Positions 11,101-24,952 of a stretch of 64,000 nucleotides of DNA are shown here, one piece after another. Position 1 is the stretch's first letter. Each line of letters starts with the position of its first letter. Made by a program: the position numbers and the translations under genes. The notes beneath the pieces are model-generated. The model was given only the letters and a program-made list of their open reading frames with translations. It was not told the DNA's origin and did not search any database. Source of the DNA: Daphnia carinata (Eukaryota > Arthropoda > Branchiopoda > Diplostraca > Daphniidae); the NCBI RefSeq assembly GCF_022539665.2, contig NC_081337.1, positions 4,936,679 through 5,000,678 of the forward strand, written 5' to 3'.

Positions 11101-13317
11101 TGCCATACGTTGTCTGTAGCGGGGCTTATTATTCGATTTCTCATTGGACAGTGTATCGAAACGAATAAAAAGAAAAAGGCTTTACTCTTTCGCGTATTCC
11201 TTTTCAAAGAATGAGTAACAGAGAATTGCTTTAGCCGTCCCGTCGTGTTCTTTTTGGTTAGAAAATAAGCATTTGTGGTAGGAATCAGGGCTTTTTATTG
11301 TCCATCAGTTTGACCTGATGTCGCGAGTACTCGCTTTCATTCTAAATGATTTTTTACGTTTGTATGGGATGACACGTAGAGCCGACGTAGATGCCCCATG
11401 CTGCGAAAGCCTCTACTCTCGTACCAACATCCAATTCGAAAAACAATGAATGAAATTCAAAATCATGGTCAGCTTTGCCGCGTTCCGTTTCCAAGTTGAT
11501 GTTTTTGTTTCGTAAATTCGATGAGTGGATATTTTCAGCGATGGTTAATCGCTCGATAAAGCAAATTATCATCACGGCTTATCAGAGGTGAATGAGAGAT
11601 TCGTCCACGATCAATTCGAATGCAAAGCCTCTTGCCTTTTTTCATGTTTGCTGATGTCCCATTTAAAAAGCTCGTGCCGATTTTTTTTTAAAGAGAATCA
11701 GCCGAATCAATGAGAAAGCTGGTCTTTTTCATTTGATTTCCGTCAACGTCTGTGCTGAATTGGTGAGCGGCAAAAAAAAAAGGTCTTTTGGCGGCGTTTT
11801 AATCACCGGCCGTGAGGTGCTGCGCAACGGTTTGATGATCATTATTCATCCCCGCTTGGTTAGTCCTCGTTATCAGAGCTGTCCTGATGCTTCTCCTTTT
11901 CACATTTTTCCAAAATAAAAGCCCAATAGGGTCTCCCCGCTAAAGCCAAAGGAAATCTATATATATAAATAGTATGAAAAGAGAGAATGGAGAACCTCGG
12001 CTGTTACATGTCCAATATACCACAGCAAAAACCACCACTACCACCAGGTGTGGATATGTACAAAGCACCTTTTTTTCTCTCTTTCTCTATCTATTTTTTA
12101 CTTTCCCTTGTTGTTGTGTTTTTAATGCATATTGTATATAAGGGTATATCAACACTCGAACAGAAATATAGCGTTTAGTTGGATATATAGGCGTCCGTTA
12201 GCCCGGACTAGATATAGAACTTGGACTTTGCAGAGCCAAGGGCCTTCAATGCGTCGTAGGCTATATAATAGTAGACGTCAGCGTTTACACAGTTGAGGCA
12301 ATCCTTGACAATCATCAGCTGCCGGGTTCATTCTCTTGCGTCTTCTTCTTTATATAGCAACATATTTTCCAACTTCTTTAGAATAGGCCTATGCGATTCA
12401 CGTGTAAATGAAAGAGTGTGTCATTGCACAGCGACCGTTTCTTACTTTCGGTTTCGTTTTTGTCACTTGGTCTTGTCCAATGACTCTTGTCCTAAGCAAA
12501 AAAAAAAATGAATGTCGCTATAACGCGGGGCTTCTGAACTATTTCCTCTTTCATTTCAGTCATTTCAAAGAGAGCCTCTTGCGAATGCGACACGTGCCGG
12601 TCTTGGTTTTTTCTTTATGGTTTTCTTCTTCGACTCGCACCGTGTGATAAGATGGAACTACATAATAACTAGAAATGTACTCAAGTGAAGCGTTAAAAAA
12701 GAATCCGCAATCCTTCGTTCCAAAATCGACATTGGATCGACGATGTCTGGAATTATGGCCATGTGTGTGTGGGGGTAACGGTAACGAAACGTTTTCTCTC
12801 CATCTCTGAAAGAAAAAAGAAAAACTGTTCATTTTGATGGCCCATCCTACGATTATTCCCACGGCTACTTTGCCGTTTTGTTTCCCCGCCTTTTTGTCTT
12901 GTTGCATCTAGAAGGGAGAATTTTCTTTTTTTTTCTCGGAAGGCAAACGGAAAGGATTGGCAACTAAATTTTTTTGGGAGGAAGGAAAACATACCGACCT
13001 GTTGTTTGACACCGTAAAAGGCCCCACTTAGGGCCCGCAGCGCAAAAAATGAAAACGAATTTTCGTTTGTCTACGACTAGTGCCATAAGCAATCACACAA
13101 ATGATGGATTGCACTTTACAGGCTGCAAATTCATTTGCAATATTGCCAGAATACAACTGATGCTGAATAGGAAGAATAAAAATGGGGAAAGCCCCTCCAA
13201 TCAGGAATGCCATTGGAATTTCTTGTTGCCTTTTGCTGCTACTTACATTGACCGATTAAAAGAAAGCACCGTGAAGCTATTGAAAAATACACGTTCAGAT
13301 ATAGATGTATTTCTTTT
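8131..13317. other. Long stretch without a confident gene
   Basis: Many short open frames occur on both strands, but none has a recognisable domain or consistent splice structure. The best exon-like piece is 9824-9915, with a good acceptor (pyrimidine-rich ...CTACTGCAG) and donor (GGAG|GTATGT), open in one frame from an ATG at 9829; its gene is unknown. A short AAT/AAAT microsatellite lies at about 10702-10730. TATATAAA occurs near 8897 without an evident downstream gene. Confidence 0.4.
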
Positions 13318-16300
13318 ATGATGGAGGGTGTGAAGCAGCAGCTAGACAGAATCAATACGGCCAAACAGGTAGACTGGAATGTTCACGGTGGCCAATTCGC
13401 AGGTATGCCAATGTCGGCATCCGAAAGCCCCAAAAGGTAATTCTCTTCTGCTGGTCGCGGTTTTATTTTTCTGTCTATCGATTATGTTGTACAACTCCAT
13501 TTCTATGTAATACAAGACTTTGTGTGCTGCTTCTCCGTATGGATAGTCGAACCAATATTGATCTATCAAACAAAGCGTGAACACAACATAAGAATGGCTC
13601 ATCTGGCCGCTTTGACTTCATGACCGCCATAGAGACCCACGTGAACAAGGGGGGCCAGTGACGACGCAAGAGGACCAGTGGATAGAGACACCAACACTTT
13701 TCATTCATCCATAAGTAATGGCTGATGGATTGCAGTCGTGTGTTCTGCTTCTCGTTTCTCTCTGTGTCGTTGTGTGCTAAAAGAGCGAGAAGAATGGCGC
13801 ACACAAAAGTGAGACAGAAGCGAATAAAATCAGAAAAACCTCCCCTGAATCAATAAAAAAAGGGAATTCCAATGCCGTCTATTGGCAATATGGACTTGCT
13901 GTGTGATGTTTAGAACTGCTCGTCTGTACACGCGAAAAGGGAGAAGCCTAAACTATTCATGAACCGTGCGGAATTGGTTAAATAACGGTGCCGCCTGGTG
14001 TGTGACTCTTGCACACTTTGGACACGGACACCCTATCAAGCAGTTCATATCTTCCTTGTTATCGACACTTTTTTCAAGTTAGTGCTGCTAACAACATTTT
14101 CTCGTTCCCTCTGGTCGTTTGAATGGAGACACGATGTGCTGTTGGCTGCCGGTCACGCTGCATTATGCCCATCGAATCGCAGGGGCGGGCTCTTCAAAAA
14201 AAAAGGACGACCTAATCAAAAAGGCGCATCTTTTTTCAAGCCATCGACGAAAGAATATTGAGAGGGGGAAGGTGAACAAAAGATGAATGGAAGCGGTTTG
14301 TTTTTTTGTGTATAACGAGAACCCATCAAAGGCGCAGTTGAGGATAAAATGGGAAGCGTGGAGAACAAGAGATTAACTCGTCAGACCTAAAGCTATTTTC
14401 TTTGGTTGAACCATCAGTAGCCAATGCTTAGCTTCCTAAATAAAGAGAATATAGAACACGGATAGATCGGACACGCTGAATTCCAGTTCTGCCGATTGGA
14501 AGTTTAATAATAATAGACTTGGCTGAACCCAGTCTTTTCTACATACATACGTAAGGATGGCGTTTACGCACAAGTCACAGATTATAAGGAATGCAATCGA
14601 TCATTGTCCGCACAATTGCACATTCCGTATATAGGGCACGAGAAACGAACGTCTACATTCTTCTATTTTGCATTATAAACACACACCGCTTGTGTCCAGA
14701 TCTAAACAGGCGTGAATAGTTTTTTCGATGCCAAACGTTGTGTTTTAGTTGTAAATTCATGCGCTCGGTTAAACACACGACGATGTGCTACCTTACTTTT
14801 TTTGACAGCTGCCGCCACTGAATGCTGCTCTTATAGCCCTAATAATCACAAGCTGCTGACAAGCCTCGTATTCTGCTGGCTCACTCATCGAACACAATGC
14901 CTCCTCAACAGCTACTACTTACTAACACGAACTACACGCATACAAAAAAAAAACAAGCCGAAACGGAACTTGCAAAAATAAAAAAGCGACAATTGTGTGT
15001 TCGTATAGATAACTCTTTCAGCCAAAAGTTCGACCAACGCATTCAGCCAGAACAAAAAAAAAAAAGCCAAACTTGTTGGTTCCGTAAAGAAAAATCGTGC
15101 TCAAAAAAAAATCATAAAATGATAAAAAAAAGAAAGAAAAGAAAGGAAACAAAAAATCATTGCCTCCTGAAAGAAGCAAAAAAGCTTGTCGGCATCTCTC
15201 TACTACAAAAAAACTATATACAGCGCAGATCGACGTATATATGTGTGTGTACATTTTCTATATAAGCTTATAGGCCGAGGATAGGGCAAAGCAGGGGGGC
15301 TTCCGCTTCATCTCTCCTGCCTCTTGTGGCCTAACCTTTTTTCAAAAAGAAGACAAGAGAAGCCGACGGCTTTTGGCTTTTTCGTATGTAGTCTAAGAGC
15401 ATAAACGTATACATGCATTGGTTTTTTTTAAGGGGGAAGTGGACCATCTTTAGAGCAGAGCTTAGAAAAGAGAGAGAGATGAGAAGCCAAGATTTGGGGA
15501 GATCCATTGGCGGATATCGAGGTACACACTCGTAGAAAATACACAATGATCCGGGCCAAATAAGGAGAGCAAAAAAGGAAGAAGGTGACACACAAAAGGA
15601 CACACTGTGTCCGCGTGTGTGTGTAGCCACTAAAAAACGCCGACGACTGTTGTCCACCTTTTCATTTCGTTTTGCTCATTTCGATATTAGTACTCCGTTC
15701 ATTGTGTTCCATCCGCCGCATTTCTTCATTTCCATCGACGGTGCACTTTCCCTCTTTGGCTTTTTGCCTTCTTTTGTCAAACTGTTTTGTTCTCGTCTTT
15801 TGTATGTATGATCCCCAAAAGTTCACTTGGTCAGATTGTTCAACCGGCACCCGATTCCCGCGCTTCTTTCTCCCCAACGTTTAAAACGAATCTCTTTTCA
15901 TAGACACAAAAAACCATTGGCTTTCGGCTTTTAACGTAGACTGAAAATAGAGACGTGCTGACTTGCGTTGGGCAATCCACTTGTATCTATAGTCTAGACT
16001 AGTATATGTATATATTGAAGGTCTTGGTCTTTGGTCCATACACTATTCGTCATTTTTTTTAAGGCGCTTAGAGGTGCAGCATGTCGGCTTCCTTGGTCAA
16101 TGGTCGTGTTGAATGCAAAAGAATGGTAAGCGCCAACAAATCTTTCCGGTGCGGCACCTTTTCCTTAATTCAGCCAAAGGCCAATACATAAGAAAAAGTA
16201 GAGTACAACCAATCCTATTGAATTCGGCAGAAAACATACGTAGACACAGGCCTACGGCTTTATTATATGCCGCATGTATTGAGCATAACAAAAGCTAATT

Positions 16301-16594
16301 ACAACTGCATTCATTCGATTTCATTCAATGTCAGGATCTACCTGCACGGATATCCGTAGATCGTAGGGCCATCATCCATGTGACTTTTGTATATCGATAG
16401 GAAAAAATGGCGGTTAATAAATACATCGAACAAGATATTCTTTTTGCAATTTAAATTGGCGGCAGATGGACAAAGTCGCAGACAGGATAAGCCGATTAAT
16501 TTTCGTATGATGCCCCGTCAAACCGCGTGTTTATTGACCTTTATTTTACTTGTACCAGACCAATGTGAATGGACGAGTTCATAAAGAGCAGTAG
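13318..16594 (+). CDS. Putative small three-exon gene (66 codons), unrecognised
   Basis: Exon 1 (13318-13436) starts with ATG ATG GAG and encodes a hydrophilic stretch with a helix-like V-K-Q-Q-L-D-R-I-N-T-A-K segment, then G-Q-F-A-G-M-P-M-S-A-S-E-S-P-K, ending at a consensus donor (AAAG|GTAATT). In the same phase, a 46-bp exon (16080-16125, encoding M-S-A-S-L-V-N-G-R-V-E, donor ATG|GTAAGC) and a last exon (16559-16594, behind a strong pyrimidine-rich acceptor, encoding T-N-V-N-G-R-V-H-K-E-Q then TAG) join without frame loss. The protein is not recognised and the acceptor of exon 2 is weak. The 2.6-kb first intron is long compared with the other introns in the window. Exon 1 is the best supported part; the later exons are inference. 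Confidence 0.3.
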
Positions 16595-16632
16595 CTTTGC
16601 AGCTAATCCGCTTATCTTTCCTTCCTTTTTCA

Positions 16633-17420
<788 letters not shown>

Positions 17421-20031
17421 AAATTTTTTTTTATTTTCTCAAAAGTGGGATAATCAAATCTGCCAAAAAGAATTCTGAAAAAAGACAATTAGCCAAGCAA
17501 GTAGGAGTAGGATAATGAAGAATTATCGCAAACATATTACCAGAATGTTTTGAGGTGCGACGCAACATCTGCACAACAGTCTCTTACAGTGACGATTTTC
17601 AGAATGGCGGCAAACAATATCTAGCAAATACATCGACCACAATGACGGCGAAAAATGCGGGAATAAGTCCGGTACTTCAGAAGCAAGCGACCCCCTCCCC
17701 CCTCCTGCAACGTTGCCTATTGGAAAACGGAAAACATTTTAAAAAAGTATTGTAAGTAAACGTTGTATTATTCAAAATTTTTATTTTCATTTTGTGACAG
17801 GATCTGTGTACGAACATTGATGTGAAGGGAAATGACACTATTCATAGATTCATTTTTTCACTCTAGTGGGATTTTATCCTGATATGGACTACGATAGCAA
17901 TGGTAGCCCCTAGCTCTATTTTGTATTAAATTTTGGCTTTGACAGTAGCAGAAGAATAGGAAATAGTTGTGAAACGATCTTGAATGAAGCAAAGTATTCC
18001 AATGCTGATACAATGGGAGCTTAGCCTTAACACTTGATCTAACACTCGTTGTTCCGGCTAGTAAGCCAACTTCTCATTTGAAAAACAAACAGGTACACAT
18101 GTACGATTGGCTGAAACCTTCATTATTGCTTCAATTTTATTTTAATACCAGGTAATGCGAAGACAAAACATTGTTCTTATTCTACTTTTGGGAACCACCA
18201 CAACAGATAACAGAATACTGAAAAGTCATATTGTATTTTTGATGTATTGCTTCAGTGGAGGTAGTACAGTCAGTAGTAGTACAGACAAGAAATGGTTGAA
18301 ATTGTTAAGTTTAGTAATGACTGAGTAGTTGATTACTATTAATGTGTATAAATTTTTTTTAGGGACAAATAACATACATTGTTATAAACATGTATTATCA
18401 ATTTAAAATCGTCAAGTTGTAAATTGTACTAGAAGATGGACATTGTGTCTGTCGCAGTGGTTCAGATAATTATTTATGTTAATTGTTTATTTCTCGTGTC
18501 TACTGTATACACCGTGATTGTGTCTACAGTATAATTACATTTATTCGAGAATCAATGATACATATACAGTAATATTAAATGGTAGTAAACAATATAAATG
18601 TTATATATATAATTAAATACCTGTAATAATATATATTTATAATTTCTTAAGGATTCATTGATGAAATTTAACAAATTATTACCTCGATAGTTTGTGGTTA
18701 TTATTTTTTTAACCAGCCATATATACTATCAATAAATTTAACATCCTACCATTAATCCACTTAATTGAAGTAGCTCTTTTAAATAGAAAAATAATCCAAA
18801 GAGCAAGATTTAATAACTTGCTTTTGAAAATTAATCGAGCCAATTGATTACGTTTATTTAATCCCCCCTTCACCCTTTCCACTCCAATCAGTGTATTACA
18901 TTTTAGAACATGAATGCTAGAAATTCAGCAATTTTACAAAGAACGGCAAAATTAAAACAAATAAGACGTGAAAAACAGAATCGCTGAGAAAAGTGCTAAA
19001 AAAACAAACGGTTGCACGATCCCAATTGACGTGTACGGGATATATCATATTTTCGAAAATTAAGCGACGTTAAAAATTTATCGCCTTAATTACATACCCT
19101 CATACACTTTCATTTCGCATACTTCATATCATCCTCATTTCTACGTGTTCAGATTACATCGTCATTCGATCCTAATTCTCCAATTTTCCGGGCAGGTGAC
19201 TCACTGGTGATAGACCCATAGCTAGGTCTAGCAAAAGTTCTAACAAAGAAAATGAAAAACCTGGGTGTTAGAACGTGCATCTCGGCGTCTGTCGTTTTGT
19301 TCCGTGGCTTCCAATTTAATGTTTGCGAAATGGATGTGAAAGAGTGGACGACGGAATAGACGAAAATTCTTCATGGGCCTAGGAAGTAATAAGTGCTGCA
19401 CACGAACTAAAAACGTCTCTGCTGCTGTCACAGTTGATATTTGTAGAATCTAACACTGGGATGTGTGTTAACTTTGGTCTTCTACTGTCGCCTCTGCATC
19501 CAAGCTAAATTCGATTTACTTTCTTCCGCTGCACCATTTTCCATATGAGGAACATGTGTGATCTACCGTTTCCTGACTATATATATCGACACGGAAAATA
19601 TATAAAGAACCGGCTCTGTCTACGTAACGTTACATATTTCTCTTTGTATCTGTAAGAGAAAGATGACGACATGTTCCTCCATTTGTCAATAAGTCGTCGC
19701 CTATTACTTCACGCTCTTTGGTTACATAAATAACGTGTCCAAACGTCTCTGATGTTGCCAACGAGTTCGTACATGCCTCAGACAGCCTATACCTCCCCCT
19801 TAAGCTTACAATCCTGCAGCAGATATCTGCTATATTGTTCGACGGTCTTTTCTTTATCTTATATCTAAGCTATATTTCAACAACACGTCTGAATTTCCAC
19901 CTAGTTCATTTTGATGTAAGAGATCCATGGAGATTTCTTACAACAAAATGAACATACACAAAATCAGTTGCTTGTTCGTTACCCTACCTAACATTTATTA
20001 CCTTCATCATCTGTTACAGCTTTTTACTATT
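17421..20031. other. AT-rich intergenic, no gene seen
   Basis: Very AT-rich between about 18.3 and 18.9 kb. One 66-codon open frame at 17555-17755 has no recognisable similarity. No tandem repeat or RNA gene is visible. Confidence 0.5.
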
Positions 20032-20360
20032 TTAAGGTGCGTCTATACTAGAAGTTTTTACGGAAAAGTTACGGTCATACAGGCATAAAGGCATACAGTC
20101 TTACTGTCACGCTATTTCAGTTTTTCCGTAACGCAATCTATACTGCACATAGGTTTATAGACATCATACGGAAAATGGGCGTTATAGAAGGCGGAGCAAC
20201 CTTTTGGTAGTTCCTGCACATCCCGCTAGGCGAACTTTGTTGTCAAAACAAACAAGTGTCAACTCAAATCTGTCTGTTTCAAGTGTTGATGAAACAAGTC
20301 TCGAAGTTTCGTTCTTCCTGAAGTATTCGCTTAACTGTGTATTTTGTTAAATTTTAAGCC

Positions 20361-20689
20361 ATGGATCTTAGTTTAGACCAGCTTATTGAAACCACAGAAA
20401 TTGTTTTGATGTTATCACTTATGTGGAAGATAAGAAAAATGATGAAGGAACGTCAACATCGAAGGAAACATCCTCTTGGTAATCTGTCATATACGTTTCA
20501 TAATATTCAAACTTGAAATTTTATAATTGATTTTAAAAAATTCATGAAGGTCGTAGGTGGACTCGTCTACACAATACGCAAAAAAACCGGGATACCCATT
20601 CATGGTATCATACTTTATTACAACCTGCTGCTCTCCGTGATGTAAAACAGTTTCACAACTGGACTAGAATGAGCCCTACAGCTTTCTAA
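20361..20689 (+). pseudogene. Harbinger transposase, N-terminal remnant
   Basis: Exon 1 (20361-20478) starts M-D-L-S-L-D-Q-L and has a hydrophobic stretch followed by a basic K-E-R-Q-H-R-R-K-H run. A 71-bp GT-AG intron follows, and exon 2 (20550-20689) encodes R-R-W-T-R-L-H-N, then L-R-D-V-K-Q-F-H-N-W-T-R-M-S-P-T-A-F and TAA. The R-R-W and F-x-x-W-x-R-M-S-P-x-x-F pattern is characteristic of the start of PIF/Harbinger transposases. The stop follows directly where the DDE nuclease should begin, and the remaining coding sequence is missing. The splice phase joins correctly (G plus GT), which supports the model. Confidence 0.8.
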
Positions 20690-20710
20690 TGCAACAAAAA
20701 AGGACCACGA

Positions 20711-21013
20711 TTAAAGTTTGATATGCATTATTATAATGGTGCTTTTACTGCAATAAAATTGGGCTGCAATTGTTGCCCTGGCTTGTGCTTGAACTTGTCC
20801 GTTCTTGTAATCATGCAATGCTGTGTCATACAATACAGGATGATTTTTTATACACAAAATGAACCTCTCGATGTCTTGTGTTTCTAGTTTCAGTCTAAAA
20901 AATATTAAAATTTTACAAAAACTGAGCAGAAGTAACCAATACAATTCAATTATTTACCTTTCTGTTATTTTCTTCGGAGATTTCTTCTTGTTTGGAGATA
21001 GTTTAGGCCCCAT
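20711..21013 (-). CDS. Harbinger MADF/Myb-like accessory protein, truncated
   Basis: On the minus strand, exon 1 (21013-20958) encodes M-G-P-K-L-S-P-N-K-K-K-S-P-K-K, a basic likely nuclear-localisation stretch. A short intron (20957-20895) follows, and exon 2 (from 20894) encodes D-I-E-R-F-I-x-C-I-K-N-H-P-V-L-Y-D and H-D-Y-K-N, the MADF DNA-binding signature. Similarity fades near 20760 and the frame ends at a stop at 20711. In Harbinger elements this second protein helps nuclear import and binding of the transposase to the ends. The C-terminal half of the usual domain is missing, so the product is probably inactive. Confidence 0.7.
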
Positions 21014-21384
21014 GTTTTTGATATCGTTTATTTTTCAAATTTAAATTTTTAAATACACACGAAAACTGTGGGATACGAACATCAACAAACAATGTTGCAG
21101 TTATGTGTTGTTGTACTAATAAAAAGTATTTAAAAATATATACTTCATTCTGATTGGTTGAACCTTATTTTTTAGCTTACAGAAACTCTCGCTTACGGAA
21201 AAAGTTTGAAACTTTTCAAACTTTTTTCGTTACAGACATACGGGCATACAGGCATACGGCTACGGAAAATTGCCAGTGTAGATTGGGCGGAATAAGCTTT
21301 CTGACTCTGTATGTCTGTATCGAGTCTGTATGGCCGTATGTCTGTAACTTGTCTGTAAAAATTGCCAGTATAGACGCAGCTTTA

Positions 21385-22079
21385 GATCACCACTCTTACT
21401 CATCAAACCTCTAAAACAAACCATACTTTACCAAAGAATAACAAGGGCGCCAGCAAATAACTGTGGCTTTATATAGGGTCATCTTCTGCAAGTACCGATG
21501 ATGATCGTTTCAACTCTTTAACCGTATTTAACAATAGTAGGGATTAAAATTTTTAATTTCTAACGACGAATTCATACTCATCCAAGTCTACTAAACATTG
21601 TTCTTTTTTCAAACGTACTATTTTGTTACACGAAAACTTAATTTTATTAAATGAACATAACAAAACCAGTGTTTGTGCGTTAGGGTTGGGTCATGTTTCA
21701 ATACTTTGAATGGTTTCCGTAGCAATGCCAAGCCCAGATATTGAAAGGTTCACGGAAAACTGCTATTGTTTTCGTAGTTTTAAAATGTGAACTGTAGTCA
21801 ACGGGTAATTCTGCAGATGATTGTGAAATAATAACTTATATGGGAGAAGGTTTAACTAGTAAAAGAAGCCGTCAAAACGCTGAGCAAACATTATCGGTTG
21901 TTTTTCAACAAGACAACTTATAATCTTACGCTTTTCTTTCACAGAATGTATGGGAGGCTGCTAATGTACGTGTTAAATGCGTCAAACTTGTGGTACGGAA
22001 AGCCGCCATACTTGTATCAAACTTCCCGTGTCTATCAATTGGTAATAGCACTACTTTGGTTGTGTAGCACAATTGTCAT
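21385..22079. other. Spacer between two transposons, no gene seen
   Basis: AT-rich sequence of about 0.7 kb. No gene, repeat or RNA structure was recognised. Confidence 0.4.
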
Positions 22080-23185
22080 GGCGAATTCCAATGGGTGCCC
22101 TACAGAGTAGGGTTAGGGCAGTCAGAAAACTAGGCATGACGTCATGCACCAGCCGGGGCATTGCCAGGTTTGTGGCCCATTGGAACACATTTTTTGTCTT
22201 GGTGCAAGCAGACGCTCTTGTAACGCTAGTTTGTAAACAAAAAATGGCAAAAATTGAAAGTGTTGAGGTTATAAATTTGTTAATATCATTAATTGTGGTA
22301 AGTTTATCGTCTTCTGACGAATCAGATCAGATACCTAAAACCTTCCTATCACCATCCTATGTCCTATTTCAATCCAACCGTTTTTATTTTTATTTCGAAA
22401 TATTATTTATAAAATTTTCATAAATAACTGTGTATGATTGCAAACCTTGATTTAGAAAAAAACAATACAAAAAAAAACTTCAAATATTTTCTTTATTTTT
22501 ATTAAAGCGCACAAGAGACCATTACAATAACTGCATTTTAATTCTTGGAGAGAGCTTTCGTGGCTGTGGCTACAAATGGTTTCCTGTAATATTATAAATA
22601 ACTGGAGTTAATCAGTGCTGTGGTACCTTAACATGTAAATAATAGCCTACCTGGTGATTTCAAACCATTTTTTACTGTTACTGCGCCGATATGGCTTAAT
22701 TTAGAGCTTGATGATTAATGGCAAATGAGCGAAAATCAGCCAAGATCGTTCCAGATCGCTGGTGCAACTTACCAAATATTTTAAAAATTCTATTTAATGG
22801 GAAATACTCTACCTGACGTAGGACTCTAATCCTCATTTTTTGTATCGGGAAACTCGTAGTAAAAGTCTCCACACTATAAAACAACAACAACAAAATAACA
22901 ATAACAAACAAACTATCTGCTAACAACAAAGAATTCGTCTGCCAAAAAATAAAAAATTCGTCTGCTAAAAAGTACCCCGTTCAGGGTTTGAAAAACTGAA
23001 AAAAAGTCAGTTTTTGCGAGCGCTCGAAAGGGCAGTTTTAGGGCAACTCTAAAAATTTGGGCCAGCCATTGGAACACAAAAAACCAGAGTTGCTCCGAAA
23101 AAAAGTTGCCCCGTCAGTCCATTGGAGCATACTTAGGGCAAAAAATTGCCCTAGGTCAACTCTAGGGCACCCATTGGAATTCGCC
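22080..23185. mobile_element. DNA transposon with 24-bp near-perfect terminal inverted repeats (1106 bp)
   Basis: The left end GGCGAATTCCAATGGGTGCC at 22080 is matched by its exact reverse complement ending at 23185; the shared stretch runs on to ...CCCTA. AT stands directly outside both ends (22078-22079 and 23186-23187), which would fit a 2-bp AT target site as in ISL2EU-type Harbinger relatives; the class is an inference. The CCATTGGAACAC and TAGGGCA strings repeat in the subterminal zones. An exon-like start (22244-22297) and a minus-strand terminal-exon-like piece (about 22586-22541, ...T-K-A-L-S-K-N stop, followed by AATAAA on that strand) suggest remnants of two convergent genes. Confidence 0.8.
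22244..22297 (+). pseudogene. First-exon remnant in the second transposon
   Basis: Eighteen codons, M-A-K-I-E-S-V-E-V-I-N-L-L-I-S-L-I-V, ending at a consensus donor (GTG|GTAAGT). The short acidic start followed by a leucine/isoleucine run resembles the first exon of Harbinger-like transposases (compare the start at 20361). No following exon could be joined with confidence. Confidence 0.4.
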
Positions 23186-24900
23186 ATTAGTGAGGGTAAG
23201 GATGAAGCAGACGATGTGCTTAATCTCAAGAAGAATATAGTTGTTATCGTATAAGATAGAATTATCATTAAAGAGATCCTTATGCATCCAATGAAAGTTG
23301 AATTTATAGTTAACCTTCGACGTACTATGCCGCAAACATCAGTGAATCCTACCATCATTTCAGATAAACGGCTTGTATTATATGAATCTTACATCGGCTA
23401 AGAGAAAAGTTTTGTCTTTAATTCTTCAGTGGTTGAATGAGAAAAACCAGTGGGAAGAACAAAGACTCTACTCCTAACCTTGTTTTTTTCCCTCTTTATG
23501 CAGAATAGTGTGGCTTGAGTTTTGTAAATGGCAGAGACGGTGGAAAACAAAGAAAGAGAACACAATTCCATGATTGTCGAAAGCTGGAACACACAAGTGC
23601 AATTGATTGATGGATGGTGTGCACTGATTTCCATTTGTCTACAAATGTGCTGTTGCTGAAAGAAAGTCAAAGAAGACACCATCCTACACGTTTTCTTTCC
23701 TACATCAACGTGTCAAGTGCAATTATTCGTCTCTGGGATTCCGGATCTTTTTGAATATGCTGGGGATTCTAGACAGGTTTGCATACTAATTATATTCTAG
23801 CATTTTCTTGGTATACCTTAATGAGTTTTTTTTTCATTTCATGGGACCAAAGATGAATACAGTATCACATCCAAGATTCTTTGCAGACCAAGGAAAGTGA
23901 TAATACCAGGTATCATCAGCTCAAAATTGTTCACTAGTGGTAAATAATGCAAGGCACTTATTTTGCTGAAGAACACGCTTTTACATTTATTCTATTGTCA
24001 TGACACATCTGTGTTACTGCCGCTAACTTCCTAAGGAAAGAAGAAAGAAAGTTAGGTGTTACTTTGAACCATTTTAGATAAAAGCCGTATCTTAACTAGG
24101 AAAATAAAAGTTACCAGCAGAAGTAAGCAAAAGCAATACCTTATTTAATTTTTAGCTCTTCAGATGGTGAATAAGATCCCTGCCGTTGATCTGTAAAATA
24201 ACAGTTTCAAAAAATTGACCAAATATATCTACGTAACCATAAACAATTAAAACTACCATTTGGAAGAAGGTGATTTGCAGGATAATGTTCCATTCTTTTT
24301 ATGTAAATGTCCAAGATAAATTTTGATTGTTCAACAAACTCAGTTCCTGGATTGGTTGCCTTACATAGCTATTCAGAAGAAGAAATGAGGACGTCAAAAA
24401 CAAAAGAAAGTTAACTTTTTTCGCGCCAAAATTGTCGAAGTTGTAGTAGTTCCGTTTAAGCTGGCTATTCGAATATCATATTATCCTTTCGTAGCATTTA
24501 GAAATTAAAGCTAAAAAATATGCACTGTTTAACTGTTAAATTATGATGATTTCTTTTTTAAATTGTTTATTTTTTTAACCTGTAGGGTCAATAACCGATC
24601 GCCACCAGGGGCGTTACACGCAAATCAGTATGCAAAACAGTCCTAGTATGGTGCCGTAGTATGGCGTAGTTCGACTTGTATCATTGGCTACTAAACACCC
24701 ACCTGCTATAATAGCCTCGTTTTCATTGGTTCGTTAGATAAATTAAATTTGGGCGCGCTTAGACACGATTTAAGGGCACATTAGGTCGATCATCCGGATG
24801 GACGAAGGATGTTCTGTTCATCGTCTCAAGTATTCTAAACTCTATTGAGTTTAAGTACGAAAATAAGGCAATTATTAAGGTAATCGCACGTTTTATGCAT
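23186..24900. other. Intergenic, no gene seen
   Basis: Only short open frames without recognisable domains. No tandem repeat is visible. Confidence 0.4.
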
Positions 24901-24952
24901 GTAACAAGAAAACAATTATGTAATATTAATTACTCTGCCTTGTCTGATGTAG

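Larger units (their letters stand above)
20035..21381. mobile_element. PIF/Harbinger DNA transposon, internally deleted (1347 bp)
   Basis: Inverted ends: left AGGTGCGTCTATACT (20035), right AGCTGCGTCTATACT read on the minus strand (ending at 21381); similarity continues for about 55 bp. TTA stands immediately outside both ends (20032-20034 and 21382-21384), the typical Harbinger 3-bp target duplication. Subterminal regions are rich in CATACGG/CATACAGG-type repeats. Inside are a truncated transposase N-terminus on the plus strand and a MADF-type accessory protein on the minus strand, the two-gene set expected for this superfamily. The catalytic DDE part is absent, so the copy cannot be autonomous. 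Confidence 0.9.

Noticed and set aside
13305-13580. 91-codon frame overlapping the exon at 13318
   Set aside because: It reads through a consensus donor at 13437 into intron-like sequence; the other frame gives a more natural peptide.
12293-15884. Many 60-120-codon open frames
   Set aside because: Antisense pairs and homopolymer-driven translations (K- or F-rich); no recognisable family.
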